A stretch of 64,000 nucleotides of DNA from Flammulina velutipes (lineage: Eukaryota > Basidiomycota > Agaricomycetes > Agaricales > Physalacriaceae), in NCBI GenBank assembly GCA_011800155.1, contig CM022375.1, positions 496,001-560,000 of the forward strand, read 5' to 3'. The position numbers were made by a program, and so were the translations under genes. This document shows positions 36,314 through 46,698 of the stretch, piece by piece; positions within the stretch are counted from its first letter, which is position 1; each line of letters begins with the position of its first letter. A model generated the notes under the pieces. That model did no database searches, was not told the origin of the DNA, and was given only the letters and a program-made list of their open reading frames with translations.

Positions 36314-37027
36314 CTAATAAATACCATAAAAATCTCCGTATATATCATGCTGATATCTACCCCAATCTTCAACGTCTGTGATACGTAGCTCATCGATGGC
36401 TAGTCCCAGCCACCCATCTCCCCCGGGGAGTTCGAATGGTACGTTATAAAAGCACTTCTCCCACCGACAATCCTCCTCACTTTCACTCGAAGGAACAAAC
36501 CGCCACAACGTAGCGCCCGCGGTCACAGGTAGAGCCAGCAGCTTCGAACGATTGTCTAGCAGGCACAGTTTCCCATCGGAAGTCAGGTCGAGATCGATCT
36601 CCACTGGATTCATTGGCTCCTGAGCGTGTTCAGTATCGAGCAAGAGCGACACATTAGAAAAACTTACATAGCACAAAAAGACACATTTGTGAGAAGCACG
36701 AATGTGCCTCTCTTCACCACGGGGTACAGCCCTAGAAAAGCTGGGTCGAGCAGGGGTTTCTTCAGCGACAGTGGCGTGAAACTGTCCGCAAACTGAGCGT
36801 TTCCATCGCCCCCAACGAACACCGAAGCGACCTTCGTCTGTCGCAAGGACTAGAGTAGAGCCTCTTCCAAGGGGAAGTGCGAAGGGTTGTCCATACCTAA
36901 TGCACTCTATCCATCGTTCTTCGTCGGGAAGGAAACGCCAGAGCGTAGCGCCAGCGGACAACGGAGTATCGCGCAGCGTTTGACAATTCTCGGAAAGGTT
37001 GACAGTCGCTTCGTCTATATCCGACAT
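36314..37027 (-). CDS. KDZ cargo protein with an internally duplicated domain
   Basis: Starts MSDIDEATVNLSENC. Two halves repeat the same layout: LSAGATLWRFLPDEERWIEC ... YGQPFALPLGRGSTLVLATD, and TAGATLWRFVPSSE ... CFYNVPFELPGGDGWLGLAI. A likely intron (gtaagttttt...gctcag, about 36,615-36,665) lies between them and keeps the frame either way or shortens the linker. The protein is small, acidic and beta-rich. The repeated core GATLWRF-x-P is not one I recognise. Lies between the SIM gene and the next reverse gene, so it could share their regulation. Function unknown. Confidence 0.6.
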   Translation of the reverse strand: MSDIDEATVNLSENCQTLRDTPLSAGATLWRFLPDEERWIECIRYGQPFALPLGRGSTLVLATDEGRFGVRWGRWKRSVCGQFHATVAEETPARPSFSRAVPRGEERHIRASHKCVFLCYVSFSNVSLLLDTEHAQEPMNPVEIDLDLTSDGKLCLLDNRSKLLALPVTAGATLWRFVPSSESEEDCRWEKCFYNVPFELPGGDGWLGLAIDELRITDVEDWGRYQHDIYGDFYGIY

Positions 37028-37342
37028 CTTTAAGGTGAGTTGAATGGGTTCGTTATTGGGCTGTGAACAGGTTAATTGTGCGTGACACTACTGACGAGGG
37101 ACTCACCATGCCACAGAAAACCAAAGTATGCACATTCCACATCAAAGGCGAAAGAGGTTGCCAATCCGACATCTCGTACCAACGGAAGGGGAAAGCAAGG
37201 AAGCTAAAGGACTGGGTATTGGTTCAAGGTACACCTTTATATCGACAAGCTAACTACAATAGGTCTACAATCAATATAACTATCTGTATCTACTACTTCT
37301 GACTGTTTTCTCGTTCGTCGATAACAGCGCCTGCCGGACTGA

Positions 37343-38286
37343 CTACCAGACGACCTGATAGCAGAAGATCAGTGGTGTTGTGCTGCTGCTGAGGAAGACT
37401 ATACCTGAACAATTTCCTCGGCAGCCAACATCGTAACTCATTGCCACGGCTTTTGGTCTAGTCGAGGTCTCGAAGTTAGTGTATGCTGAGTCGTGCGCTG
37501 GGGTAATCATAGGATCGATTTTGGCCGATACGAGGTCTTCAAGAGGAGGCATGTCCTGGTCAACCTCCAAAGTTTCATCTTCGACAAGGTTCGTGCTAGA
37601 GGAAGGTCAAAACAATGGTGCAGCAATCGGTACAAGCACGCACCCAAGACTAATTGTCCTGTCGCGAGCATTGGCCAACCCGCTCCACGCGTCCTCGACG
37701 CCTTCCCCGTTGTGAGAGCGGGGAAAGTCAGGATCCGAACATGACAATGCATGGCTATTGTATGAGCACTGCCGGCTGAGTGCGTACGAGAGCGCCGAAG
37801 GCGAGTGCTCTCTGGCTTTGCCAAATATATCACTGATTGCCTGACAATGAGTTAAGTGGAATGGATACAGGATTATGCACGCACCAGGATTTGTCGTTGT
37901 CGGCGGGCATTGTCGAGTTTCACGAATTGCGAGTGTCCTTGATTCAAATAATAAATGGTAAGATCCAGCCGAACAATAAAAACGTACGGCAGGAGAGAAC
38001 AATACGAGCCCGCCAGGACATTGCCCTCGTGAAATGGCCCCGAACAATAGCGCACTGAGTCGTCGTGATTTTGTTCGTGATTGTCAGAAGGGAAATAGGA
38101 GGCGTCGATTCTGAAAGGGAAATACTGCCCCAAAACGGCAAGTCCGAGCAGCTCGGAGCAGCCAGATCGAGGGGCTTCAGGTACTTGCGGGAACTGGTTC
38201 CCACGATTTTTCTTTTTGTCTTCAGTCTTCCATCTCGGTAAGTCTTTCGTAGACAAAGGGCCAGTTAGCGCGAGAATAAACATCAT
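37343..38286 (-). CDS. KDZ cargo protein, unknown
   Basis: Starts MMFILALTGPLSTKDLPRWK, with PFRIDASYFPSDNHEQNHDD in the first exon; several introns follow (gtacgttttt... near 38,000-37,950; gtgcgtgctt... near 37,665-37,620). A later exon has FPRSHNGEGVEDAWSGLAN, which recalls the GEGVE-x-W motif of KDZ transposases but alone is weak evidence, and the last exons give VEDETLEVDQDMPPLEDLVS. Phase of the second exon is uncertain, so the full protein cannot be given. Its start codon lies 75 bp from that of the divergent Spt5-like gene. Confidence 0.45.
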
Positions 38287-38361
38287 TTCAAATTCCCCGC
38301 ACCCCTAAGGCTCGAGACTGCATCCTTGGTATACAGTTGCGCTGAGAATTTGACACAAGTT
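38287..38361. promoter_or_regulatory. Short divergent promoter region
   Basis: Only 75 bp separate the start codons of the reverse unknown gene (38,286) and the forward Spt5-like gene (38,362). Both must be driven from this stretch or from within each other's 5' exon. It splits the cargo into a reverse and a forward half. Confidence 0.5.
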
Positions 38362-41028
38362 ATGTTCAAGCATCCAGTAAGTGCATGAATGAGGGTCGCG
38401 AAAGAATGAGTCTCAGTACGTTCTCTTCAGCGAGTCTTATCGTTCCTGGACCTGGAGGCGACGCGCCATGATGCCGAGAGTGACGAAGAAGGAGACCAGA
38501 CTGAGGAGGATGGTACGTGGATGAGGCTCGACGTGATCTTACCCCAACATACATCCAGATTTCCTTGACGACGACGCTACCACCGATACCGACAGTCTCC
38601 TCCAGGATAGCACTATTCCACAGAGCCCTAGCATCCCGGATGACTTTGAGCAATGGACCAATGAATTACTGCAGCGCCACGCGCCCTTCGCCATTTCAGC
38701 GTCTACTTCTCAGTCCTCATCCCAAGTTGCTGAAGCCACTGCTACATATGCCAACAACATCAACGTCAATCTTCCTATTTGGCGAATTCAGTGTCTGGTA
38801 CGTCGCGGTATTGCCGATCATTCTCATCCTAACTTCATCCAGCGAGGCTGGGAGGACATATTGTGCAACAAGATCAAAGCATGGTTCCCCTCCGCAAGCC
38901 AGGAAAATACGGTATTCACGCTTTCTAGGGTGCCGGGCTGGGTATACTGGTCGTGCACACAAGCCTCAATGTCTCGATACCGCGTCGAACCCTTTGACGC
39001 AAAGTGTATAATCAGGAAAGGCAACGAGCGCGTCATGTACGAAGTTCCGGAGCAAGAGAAGACTTCTGTCTTGTCGTGGTTGCAAGCCGAGGGACCACTC
39101 TGGGTGAAGGGAAAGTGGGTACGAATCTCTAAAGGCAAATTTCGCGACGTAGTGGGTGTAGTCGCCATGCCGTCTAACGTCTATACATCCGTTCTCGTGG
39201 TACCATTGACTGATTGGACCGCGCCAAATATGTCAGTGAATAATTCGATCTGCAGGCGGACATGCTCATAGTTCGTTCAGCCATTCACATTCCAAGAAGA
39301 GGACACGAGAACAACCATGGGTCGAACCCCGTCTCTTTGATCACTCTGAGGCCCAAGCGAGGGAGAGGATAGGATCGGAACGCCTCATAGACCGTGTTCG
39401 AGACGGAGAGACTCATCTGCCTTCAGACGTTGTCGTTATTGACGGAGGAAATGAGAAGTTCAAGTATAGAGGGGTAACTTATTGGCATGGTCTGGCTGTC
39501 ATCCGAGTTCCTTCTAATTCCCTCTCCGGCGTTGTAGGCGCCATCGATTCTCGCACAGCGACGCTCTTCAAGGACAGCCACCATCCTCTAGTCAATGCTC
39601 AGACTATGCCCCGCTGTATCGGCTGGGTATTCGACTTCGGGGAGCACGTTAAATCCAAGGCGTCCGGCATCGAGGCCATCGTTAACGAAATCCATGATCG
39701 CGGTCTTCTGGCGACAACGACGACTGATAGCAAGGTCGTGACCATCGCTTGGCACGATGTTGTCAAAGTATTTTACCTGGGAGATTTCGTTCGAATCCTC
39801 GACGGCTCGTCAGTGGGGAAGGAATACATAGGAGAGCATGTCCGAGTTCTGGAGGGGTCGTCATTGGGGAAGGACGGATGGGTGCATCACATACAGAACG
39901 AGGATGCACACATTCTTCGGTTAGTGAGAGGATCGGATGCAATGCAGACTATAGTTCGCATGGAGGTAAGCTTCGTGCTTTTGTTGTCAGCCTATCTCAC
40001 GTATTGTATGCAGCACTATGTCAGTCATGTCAATTTCTTGACCTTGACCGCAAATACAGATATCTCTGGGGACACTCAACCGTCTGAAGTTGTTTGGAAG
40101 AGGGCGATGGCCACAGGTCCCACTCCTTGGCTCAACGTCGCCGCCACGATCATCCAACCAGGTCACCCGCTCCGAACTTATCCTGCTGTCGTAAAGGATG
40201 TCTTGATAAACCAAGATACCCCGAGCGGCCTGAAAGTCCTTTTGGAAATCACAACTTACAATGCGGCCATCCCTCGTCGAACACAGACGATCGACTTTGA
40301 CTGTGTGGTCGATCCAGAGTAGTTATCTTTCTTTTGAAACTCGGAAATCCCTCTGATACATAGGCAGGACTCAGTGGCATCTTCAGCTTCGTCATCCACT
40401 TCGCGCCAGCCAACGCGCATACTTTCCACGATCGGACTACACCTGGGATAAAATTGCTCTTCCAATCCCGCCCCCTAAGCCTCTGGCCATCCTCGATCGC
40501 CCATCGACACCTGTTCCTGATAGAACAGAATCCTCCACGCCTGCTTGGGATCCACGCATTCACGAACCCCCTTCACCTCTGCCATGGGTTTTGGATAAGG
40601 CTTTTGTTGGTTGTTCTCTGCGCCTGAGCAACGGAAGCGCCAAAAAGGCTATCGTAGGCATACCGACCATAGTTGGAGAGGCAATCATCCTGTACACGGT
40701 CTACAGGAACAAGCTGAAGGAAACGGAAGCATCTGGGATGGTGGCTAGGCATCCTGGCGCACGCTGGATGGGTCCCCTAATGATCATTGCGGGTTCTGAT
40801 AAGGGAAAGTACGTTCGTCCAGTACGACAAAGGACGGTCAACAATGTCGTACAATGGACGGTACGTGTCTGTGATCGTAAAGAGGCTGGGCCCGATGCTT
40901 TCCTAGACGAGGAATTAGATATACCAAGTAGCTGGCTGTGTGAAGTGCACGAGGATGATGAAGGGAGAGCGCGTAACGACGCGCAGGCACGTCAGTTGAA
41001 AGAGCCAGCAGCCGGGCACGGGTTTTAG
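38362..41028 (+). CDS. Spt5-like protein with NGN and KOW features, KDZ cargo
   Basis: A mini-exon MFKHP joins through a canonical gtaagt...cttcag intron to RVLSFLDLEATRHDAESDEE and an acidic stretch (DDDFLDDDATTDTDSLLQDS), as in the N-terminus of Spt5 proteins. Then comes an NGN-like part (LPIWRIQCL, then after an intron WEDILCNKIKAWFP and FTLSRVPGWVYWSCTQASM). KOW-like modules follow (PLWVKGKWVRISKGKFRDVV; FYLGDFVRILDGSSVGKEYI; EHVRVLEGSSLGKDGWVHHI), and another near the end (ARWMGPLMIIAGSDKGKYVR). Exons join in phase over about five introns. There is no clear C-terminal repeat region. Spt5 family proteins bind RNA polymerase II and control elongation. As a transposon gene it could act on transcription or silencing of the element; this is inference. 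Confidence 0.75.
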
Positions 41029-41101
41029 TAGCAGTACCATTGTATTCCACTCACATGATTTTGACTCCAATTGAACTTCGCCTTGACAAAAAGAATGTAC
41101 A

Positions 41102-41635
41102 ATGTTGGATTCGTCCTCTAACCCATACCACCTTCTCCTTAACCCGCACTCAAAGGATCGTTCTCCCAGCAGGATGCGCTTAAACTCCAATCGACTTGTA
41201 CAGGATCCTTTTCAACAAAGGATCACCAAGCACTTCAAACCTACAATCAAAGAACGTCGTCAGCCGCGAGCGGGTAAGAGGACTGTTATTCTAATCTTCT
41301 ATCGAGCAGTATGTCGTGATACAAGTCTTTCTTTCTCTTTGAATGATGTCACATTAGGGGGGACGCAAAATTACTGTCGTACTTCGAAATGTGGCGTCAA
41401 GGATTCGCCTGTCCGATCACGCGTGGGCCCTTGCTTCATCGGGAGTGGGTCAACGTCCCCAATTCCGCATCCTCAATATTTCGGAGAATTCTTTCTGGTG
41501 GTCAGGACTCGGGTGGCGTTCCTTTTTTGATGTTCCCAACGATGCTCATATTCCGGTGTTCATTCACGCCACAAACGAATCCCTGCCGTCCTCGTGGGTC
41601 GGAGATATTAGCTCTTACATTACATCTTTGTAGTG
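41102..41635 (+). CDS. Small KDZ cargo protein
   Basis: Two exons: MLDSSSNPYHLLLNPHSKDR ... ITKHFKPTIKERRQPRAG, then after an in-phase intron (gtaaga...cattag, about 41,275-41,358) GRKITVVLRNVASRIRLSDH and WSGLGWRSFFDVPNDAHIPV, ending SSYITSL. About 150 residues, basic at the start, aromatic-rich later. It begins 73 bp after the stop of the Spt5-like gene. No family recognised. Confidence 0.5.
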
Positions 41636-41897
41636 CATTTGCATAGTGATATTTTGTACCTCGCTAATAGAAATGAATGTATCCGATGAACTCGGAATGT
41701 CAAGATCAGAGGCGGACAGAATACGGGCCGAGCGCTTTCCCACGGCCCTTTTTCTGCTTCGAGACCATCATGGTCAAAGCTTGGTCAAAGCTTGGTCAAA
41801 GCTCAAGGACCTGTCAATTCGCCCATCGTAACAATCAATCGCGAAGGATGGGTTTAAAAGGGTGAGTGGGAGACTCTGGTGGCGTCCATCCACAACC

Positions 41898-43092
41898 ATG
41901 CCTCCCTCATCGTCTAATATCAAGACAGACACACTGTTTATTACTCTTCCTGCCAAGGTCACGATTGAGCAGAAGTTTCTGGCGACCATCTGCGTTCTAC
42001 TCGACATATCACAGGAGGAATACTATGCAGCGATGAATTGTGACAAGCCCCAGCGCTATCACGAACACAACATCGAGCAGGCCGGGCTAACCATTGGCGA
42101 TCATACTATTATAGTGCGCCCATTTTCCTTGCTACCCTGCCTTTAACTGACTCAATTATCCAGTGCTCAGCCCCTCGTAATCAGATTAACGTCGAGCCGT
42201 GCAAACCGCGCAAGCTAGTCGCAAGGCTCACTCCGGAGCAACGTGCTTTGCTAGAGCAGAAGCTACAGGAATACGTAGCGCTGGTGGACTTGGTCATGGA
42301 AAACGGCGCATCCTTGGCTGCCACTGACAGGGATTATACCGCTTTGAGTCGCGCCACACGGAAACTGGATTTCGATTTGACACTGGCGCAGACATTATCA
42401 TGCAAGCGGCAAACCATTTTACTTTCGAGTACCACCTTGGCTGACTACATTCACAGCTCCCCCTCACACGATTCGTGCACTAGGAGAAAGTCTAGCAGCG
42501 AAGAACGCAGAATTGAATTCGACCTACCAGCAGGTAGCACGACTCACCGAACGACGCAAGGAATGGCTCAAAGGTATATTTTCTTCATTCGTCAGGGGCT
42601 GTAAGGGCTGACTAGCCTATAGCCATGAAGGACATCGTGAAGGAGCTGAAGTTGGGGAGACCGGACCTCAAGGCAAGGCAGGATCCATCGGGTGCGTATA
42701 TCGCATCTGACGTTTATGCGCTTCTGACTTTTAGAACCAGGTGGTGCCAACCAAGTAGTCATCGCCACTGGAAACGTTTCCAGCTTCCGCGCTGAAGGTG
42801 TGTCTACAATGTCGTATTGGTTGTCAACCGTTCTGATCGACGCATAGGAAAACGAGTCGAATTGAACACCGGCCCAAGTTCTAGGAGCGCTACTTCTTGT
42901 TCTTCTACTTCGGCGCCATCTACGAAGCCCCGCGAGCGCTCCCCTTCGGTAGTTGTACTGCCTGAGATCGAGGCTAGGAAAGTCGAGGCCCGGGCATCGG
43001 CAAAGCGCGCTGCCAAGCTGAAGAGAGAGGCGGAGAGTATTACGGTTCAACAACCAGTTCAGAAGAAGAGGCGCCAGCACCGCCCGCGGTAA
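41898..43092 (+). CDS. KDZ cargo protein with coiled coil and basic tail
   Basis: Start MPPSSSNIKTDTLFITLPAK, an N-terminal globular part (FLATICVLLDISQEEYYAAM), then after an in-phase intron at about 42,115-42,163 a helical part (LTPEQRALLEQKLQEYVALV), then TPPHTIRALGESLAAKNAEL and ARLTERRKEWLKAMKDIVKE, a heptad-rich coiled coil. Several short introns follow. The end is strongly basic (AKRAAKLKREAESI, QKKRRQHRPR), suggesting nuclear localisation or nucleic-acid contact. Function unknown. Confidence 0.6.
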
Positions 43093-43648
43093 CTTCATCG
43101 TATGTGTAGCGATGGACTTGGTATACTGTAGCTTAATGTAGTGAAATTTGACTGTCATTGGCCTCATATCTTCTTTCGAAATGAGTAACTGGTCATTACC
43201 TTTTACTGACTGATGAGTTCTCCTGACGCAAGTACGCATGTTCTGAAAAGTGGCGTACATATGTCCGGGCATCTCGGAATGAAGAAATTGACAGGGCACT
43301 TATCCTAAGCGTAAGCCGTTCCCACGCTCCCTTTTATGATTTGTCCTACCACGATATACGAGGCACCAACGCTAAACAACGATCTGGTGAGTCTGCGAGA
43401 GCACGAAGAACACTGATTCGGATGGCATGTTCGAAATGCTGAAGCAATTTCATTTTTGGCCACACAGGCACACAGATTGATCGAGGTTGACAATATCAGC
43501 AACAAAAGACCTCGTACAATCCATGAAATGGGCCATACGCCGGTACTCAGAACAAAGACGCTCTAGTCAAAGCAGAATCAAAGCCTTCAATGTTCATTGT
43601 TAAAACCGCGCGGGAGGTGGCGCTCTGGCAAGTTCTTCCCCGCTATCA
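43093..43648. promoter_or_regulatory. Intergenic region upstream of the HMG-like gene
   Basis: About 550 bp without a supported gene. It should hold the 3' end of the coiled-coil gene and the promoter of the HMG-like gene. No specific box was identified. Confidence 0.35.
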
Positions 43649-45960
43649 ATGCCTTCCAAAGAAGATTCACTGAAATGGTCTCCCGTTCAGAAGGTGTGGA
43701 TCGATGCTTACAAGGAGAATAACATGCTGCCTTTGCTAGCTGACTGGCGCTCCTGGAAGCCAGGCAACGCTGCACCGGTGACGACGCTGCCGGACGAATG
43801 GGGAGCAAGGATTGCCTGGCCAGCATTCGAGAAGCAGTTCACCATTGAAAAGGTATATTCGAGGTGGGATAAATAAACGAAGACCTGACCTAATGTTTAG
43901 GACACCAAATATCCTCTGTGGAAGAACGTAAGGCATCGCTGTTCGCAATTGACGTCCTGTCCTCATACTTCACAGAAATTTGCGACGGAACTTCGCCACT
44001 TCAAGGCCAACATCGTTGCACAGGGAGCGAAGCACGTCCTGAAGCTCATCGAGCTGGGAAACATACCACTGCCTGGAACCAACATTGCGCCGATGGTAGC
44101 GCAGCAGACGACACCCGGCAAGAACTCGACCGAACATCTGTTCTCGTCTCCTGTTACTGGTCGCCACCTCTTTGAAGCAGAGACGAGGACCTCCCTCAGC
44201 GACGAACTTGGTCGCGAACGTGCAGAGGGTAGCATTCCTAGTAGTCAACACCCTGGTTTGCTGAAGCAGAAGGTGGCCGCCATGTGGAAGTCGCTCTCAG
44301 CTGGGGAGCAGGCAGATTGGGACCGGAAGGCGACAGAAATCAATGACAGTCCTCACAATATCTACCGGTAAGTCTCAAGACTCCTCGCATTCATGTCGAT
44401 ATTGACGTATTTCCATTCATTCTTAGTACACAGAAGTTGTTGGTACCTGCACTTCGTCAAGTCCTGTACACCTTGACTTCTGAGGGCCGTCATAGCGCAG
44501 GTACTGCTGCTTTTACTCTGTTTTACGGATATCGAGACGAGAATCGGATGGTCCAAGGCGGAAGGTAAGTGCACATATCTGCAGTTTTATTTCCCTTGCT
44601 GATTACTCTTTCAGTATTCATTTGAACCAAGCCAACGCAGCTTCTAGTTGGGGAGAGGTAGGCTCCAATGAATGCGAGTCCTGGACTCGATACTGTCTAG
44701 AGCATCTACATGGTAAGTAATCATCTCCAAGATCAGCGCCGTCATTGAACTCACCGCTGCACGTATAGCACCGCCGGACGAGACATCCGAAGTGAAGCCT
44801 CTCAAATGTGTCGTGTCGCCGGGTGGGGAGGTTACTTTTCCGACGCTTGATGTTGACCAAGTCACGCCGAAGGACCTTCGCTATCACGTCGAACAATTCC
44901 TTCAGCTGGATTGGCGTACGTAGATGTTATTATTATTGATCTCACATTGACCACTATTACAGAGTCTGTCCGCCAAACCGATATCCCTTTCATCGACGTC
45001 GTAGAGAGCCCCGACTCCTATCTAGCAGACGACATCGTGGAAGACTTTGCGCCCTGGCTGAAACGCTGGTCCAGCTCTGTCACTATGTACAACGCTGCCG
45101 AATTCCTACAATCGCACAAGTTCAAGCACTTGTTCAAGGAACCACCGCCGCTGCCGCCTGTAACGCCGAAGTCATCGAAGAAGAAAGCAAAAAGGTCCGA
45201 CGATGTTTTGAAGCACGCTAAAGGGGACACATCTCCTTCAAAGAGCAGTGACACGACAGTATCTCCTGCGGGTTCAGCGAAGAGCAGTCGACCTGAGGAA
45301 GGGCTGGGTATCTCTTTCAATGCATTTCCCAGTGATGATGAAACAGACCGGTTGGAGGCAGAGTATCCCGAATTTGCCGATCCCAAGGACTCAACCTCGA
45401 TGACGGTAGAAGGACATGAGGGGGAAACGCAGGTGAAGAAAAAGACCGAGCTGACCAAGTACGCTGTCCACCATGAGTTCGTTGATCAGCTCGCTGATGT
45501 GTGTTTCATAGGACGAAGCAGAAGAAAGTCATTAGGGACGATGACGTAGTCGAGAATGAGGACGATGATCCACCTAGGTGTGTTTTACTTTATCTATCAT
45601 CACTAACACTAACATCGTCTGTTCAGGGAGAAGCCGAAGACGAGCGCCAAAAAGCGATCAGGAAAGGGAGCGGGCAAGAAGTAAGTGCTACCTTCGGAAT
45701 GGAGAAAATGACTGACATGTGGAATTAGGCGCCCAGCTGATCCCTCTCCCGAAGACGATGTCGACCAACCGAAGCGAAAGAAGGCAAGATCGGGCGTCAA
45801 ACCCAAGACGAAAGTGTTGGATCAAGAACCACCAACGCCACCACCAGTTCGCGGGTACGGTTATGTACGTGCGGAGGCCCCCCAGCCAACTCCCCTCCTT
45901 GATCAGGAGGTTATCATCAAGGGGCCGAGGCAGACCCGCTCGGGGAGAGCGCGCAAGTGA
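43649..45960 (+). CDS. HMG-like DNA-binding protein, KDZ cargo
   Basis: Starts MPSKEDSLKWSPVQKVWIDA; about nine short introns, checked in phase at several joints. The first part has aromatic helices (LADWRSWKPGNAAP, DEWGARIAWPAFEKQFTIEK). The second contains RHLFEAETRTSLSDELGRER followed by LLKQKVAAMWKSLSAGEQAD and WDRKATEIND, the layout of an HMG-box-like domain (long helix, then W-x-x-L-S-x-x-E-x-x-x-W-x-x-K-A). Next comes ALRQVLYTLTSEGRHSAGTA with FYGYRDENRM, a region seen in related basidiomycete proteins. The tail is Ser/Lys/Glu-rich with basic clusters (KSSKKKAKR, KRSGKGAGKK, QPKRKKARSG) and ends QTRSGRARK. Probably nuclear; bends or packages DNA by analogy. Confidence 0.65.
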
Positions 45961-46344
45961 TCATTTATATCTTTTACAATAAGTAAATAAAGCGCTTTGT
46001 TCGGTCATCTCGGAAAGACCGATTTCAATAGCTTGAAATGAATGTTTGTTTTGGTCATGTGATTATTTGACTCTTGTCTTCAAACCACCATCACTCGATG
46101 CCAGAGCCACTGGTCAGCATTACCGTCGAGCTCCATTCACTGAATACGCCGGGTCCGTCGCGTGTAGTGTGGAATCGGAGACGGAGCTTCTTATCACAGG
46201 TGGCGTACTGACTTTGCTCATTGGTTTCCGCGGTCTGACGCGTTCTATTTTTGTGGTCTTTACATATCTCCCACTTGAGCATTTTGACGCGTCTTGACAC
46301 GCTGTACTTCGTGTCGTCTTGACATATCTCCCGCACCGAGTATT
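45961..46344. other. Between HMG-like gene and right end
   Basis: No gene. Probable 3' untranslated region, then the first gtcttgac-type motifs of the terminal region from about 46,285. Confidence 0.4.
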
Positions 46345-46698
46345 CATACGCGTCTGGATGTCCTGACGGGTCCTGACAGCCACAAGGATGTACCACGTCT
46401 TGACGCGTCCTCATTGTAGTACGTCCAGACGTCTGGACTGGCGGGCGTCCAGACGCAGCACTCTAATTGTCTGCCTTTGTCTTGTTGGGTTCTTACTACT
46501 TGATGTCCTGACGTCTAGGTGTCCAGACGTCATCTTAGTTATAATTTGTTCCCAGTAGATACCAAATATAGTGTTGCATTGAATTTCTACTGCTACGTCT
46601 ACATTGAAGTTAATTAAACAATGGGTTGGCGTCCGGACACGGTGAGACGTCGGGACGTCCGGACGGACGTGGCCACCTCGATTTGTCCTGACATGGTA
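46345..46698 (-). repeat. KDZ right terminal inverted repeat
   Basis: Inverted partner of 29,957-30,315. It keeps ctccagac/gtctggac, aatgaggacgcgtcaagac and the terminal cgatttgtcctgacatggta. The arms are about 85-90 percent identical by eye, with small indels near the end (tcccgacgtctcaccg versus gcccccgtcctgac). Confidence 0.88.

Larger units (their letters stand above)
29957..46698. mobile_element. Complete KDZ DNA transposon with seven cargo genes
   Basis: Both ends carry taccatgtcaggacaaatcg in inverted orientation (29,957 on; ending 46,698) and the similarity continues inward for about 340-360 bp. Inside lie an open KDZ transposase with CxC2 cluster (reverse strand) and seven further spliced frames without stops. 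Order: transposase, SIM-repeat protein, duplicated-domain protein, unknown protein (all reverse), then Spt5-like protein, two small proteins, HMG-like protein (all forward). No convincing long target duplication is seen; at most GTA lies next to both ends. Family knowledge: KDZ (Kyakuja-Dileera-Zisupton) transposons are large elements expanded in basidiomycetes. Element length is 16,742 bp. Confidence 0.88.

Noticed and set aside
37607..38047. Second transposase suggested by NGEGVEDAW
   Set aside because: Only one short motif matches; no RNase H-like core or CxC2 was found, so it is kept as an unknown protein.
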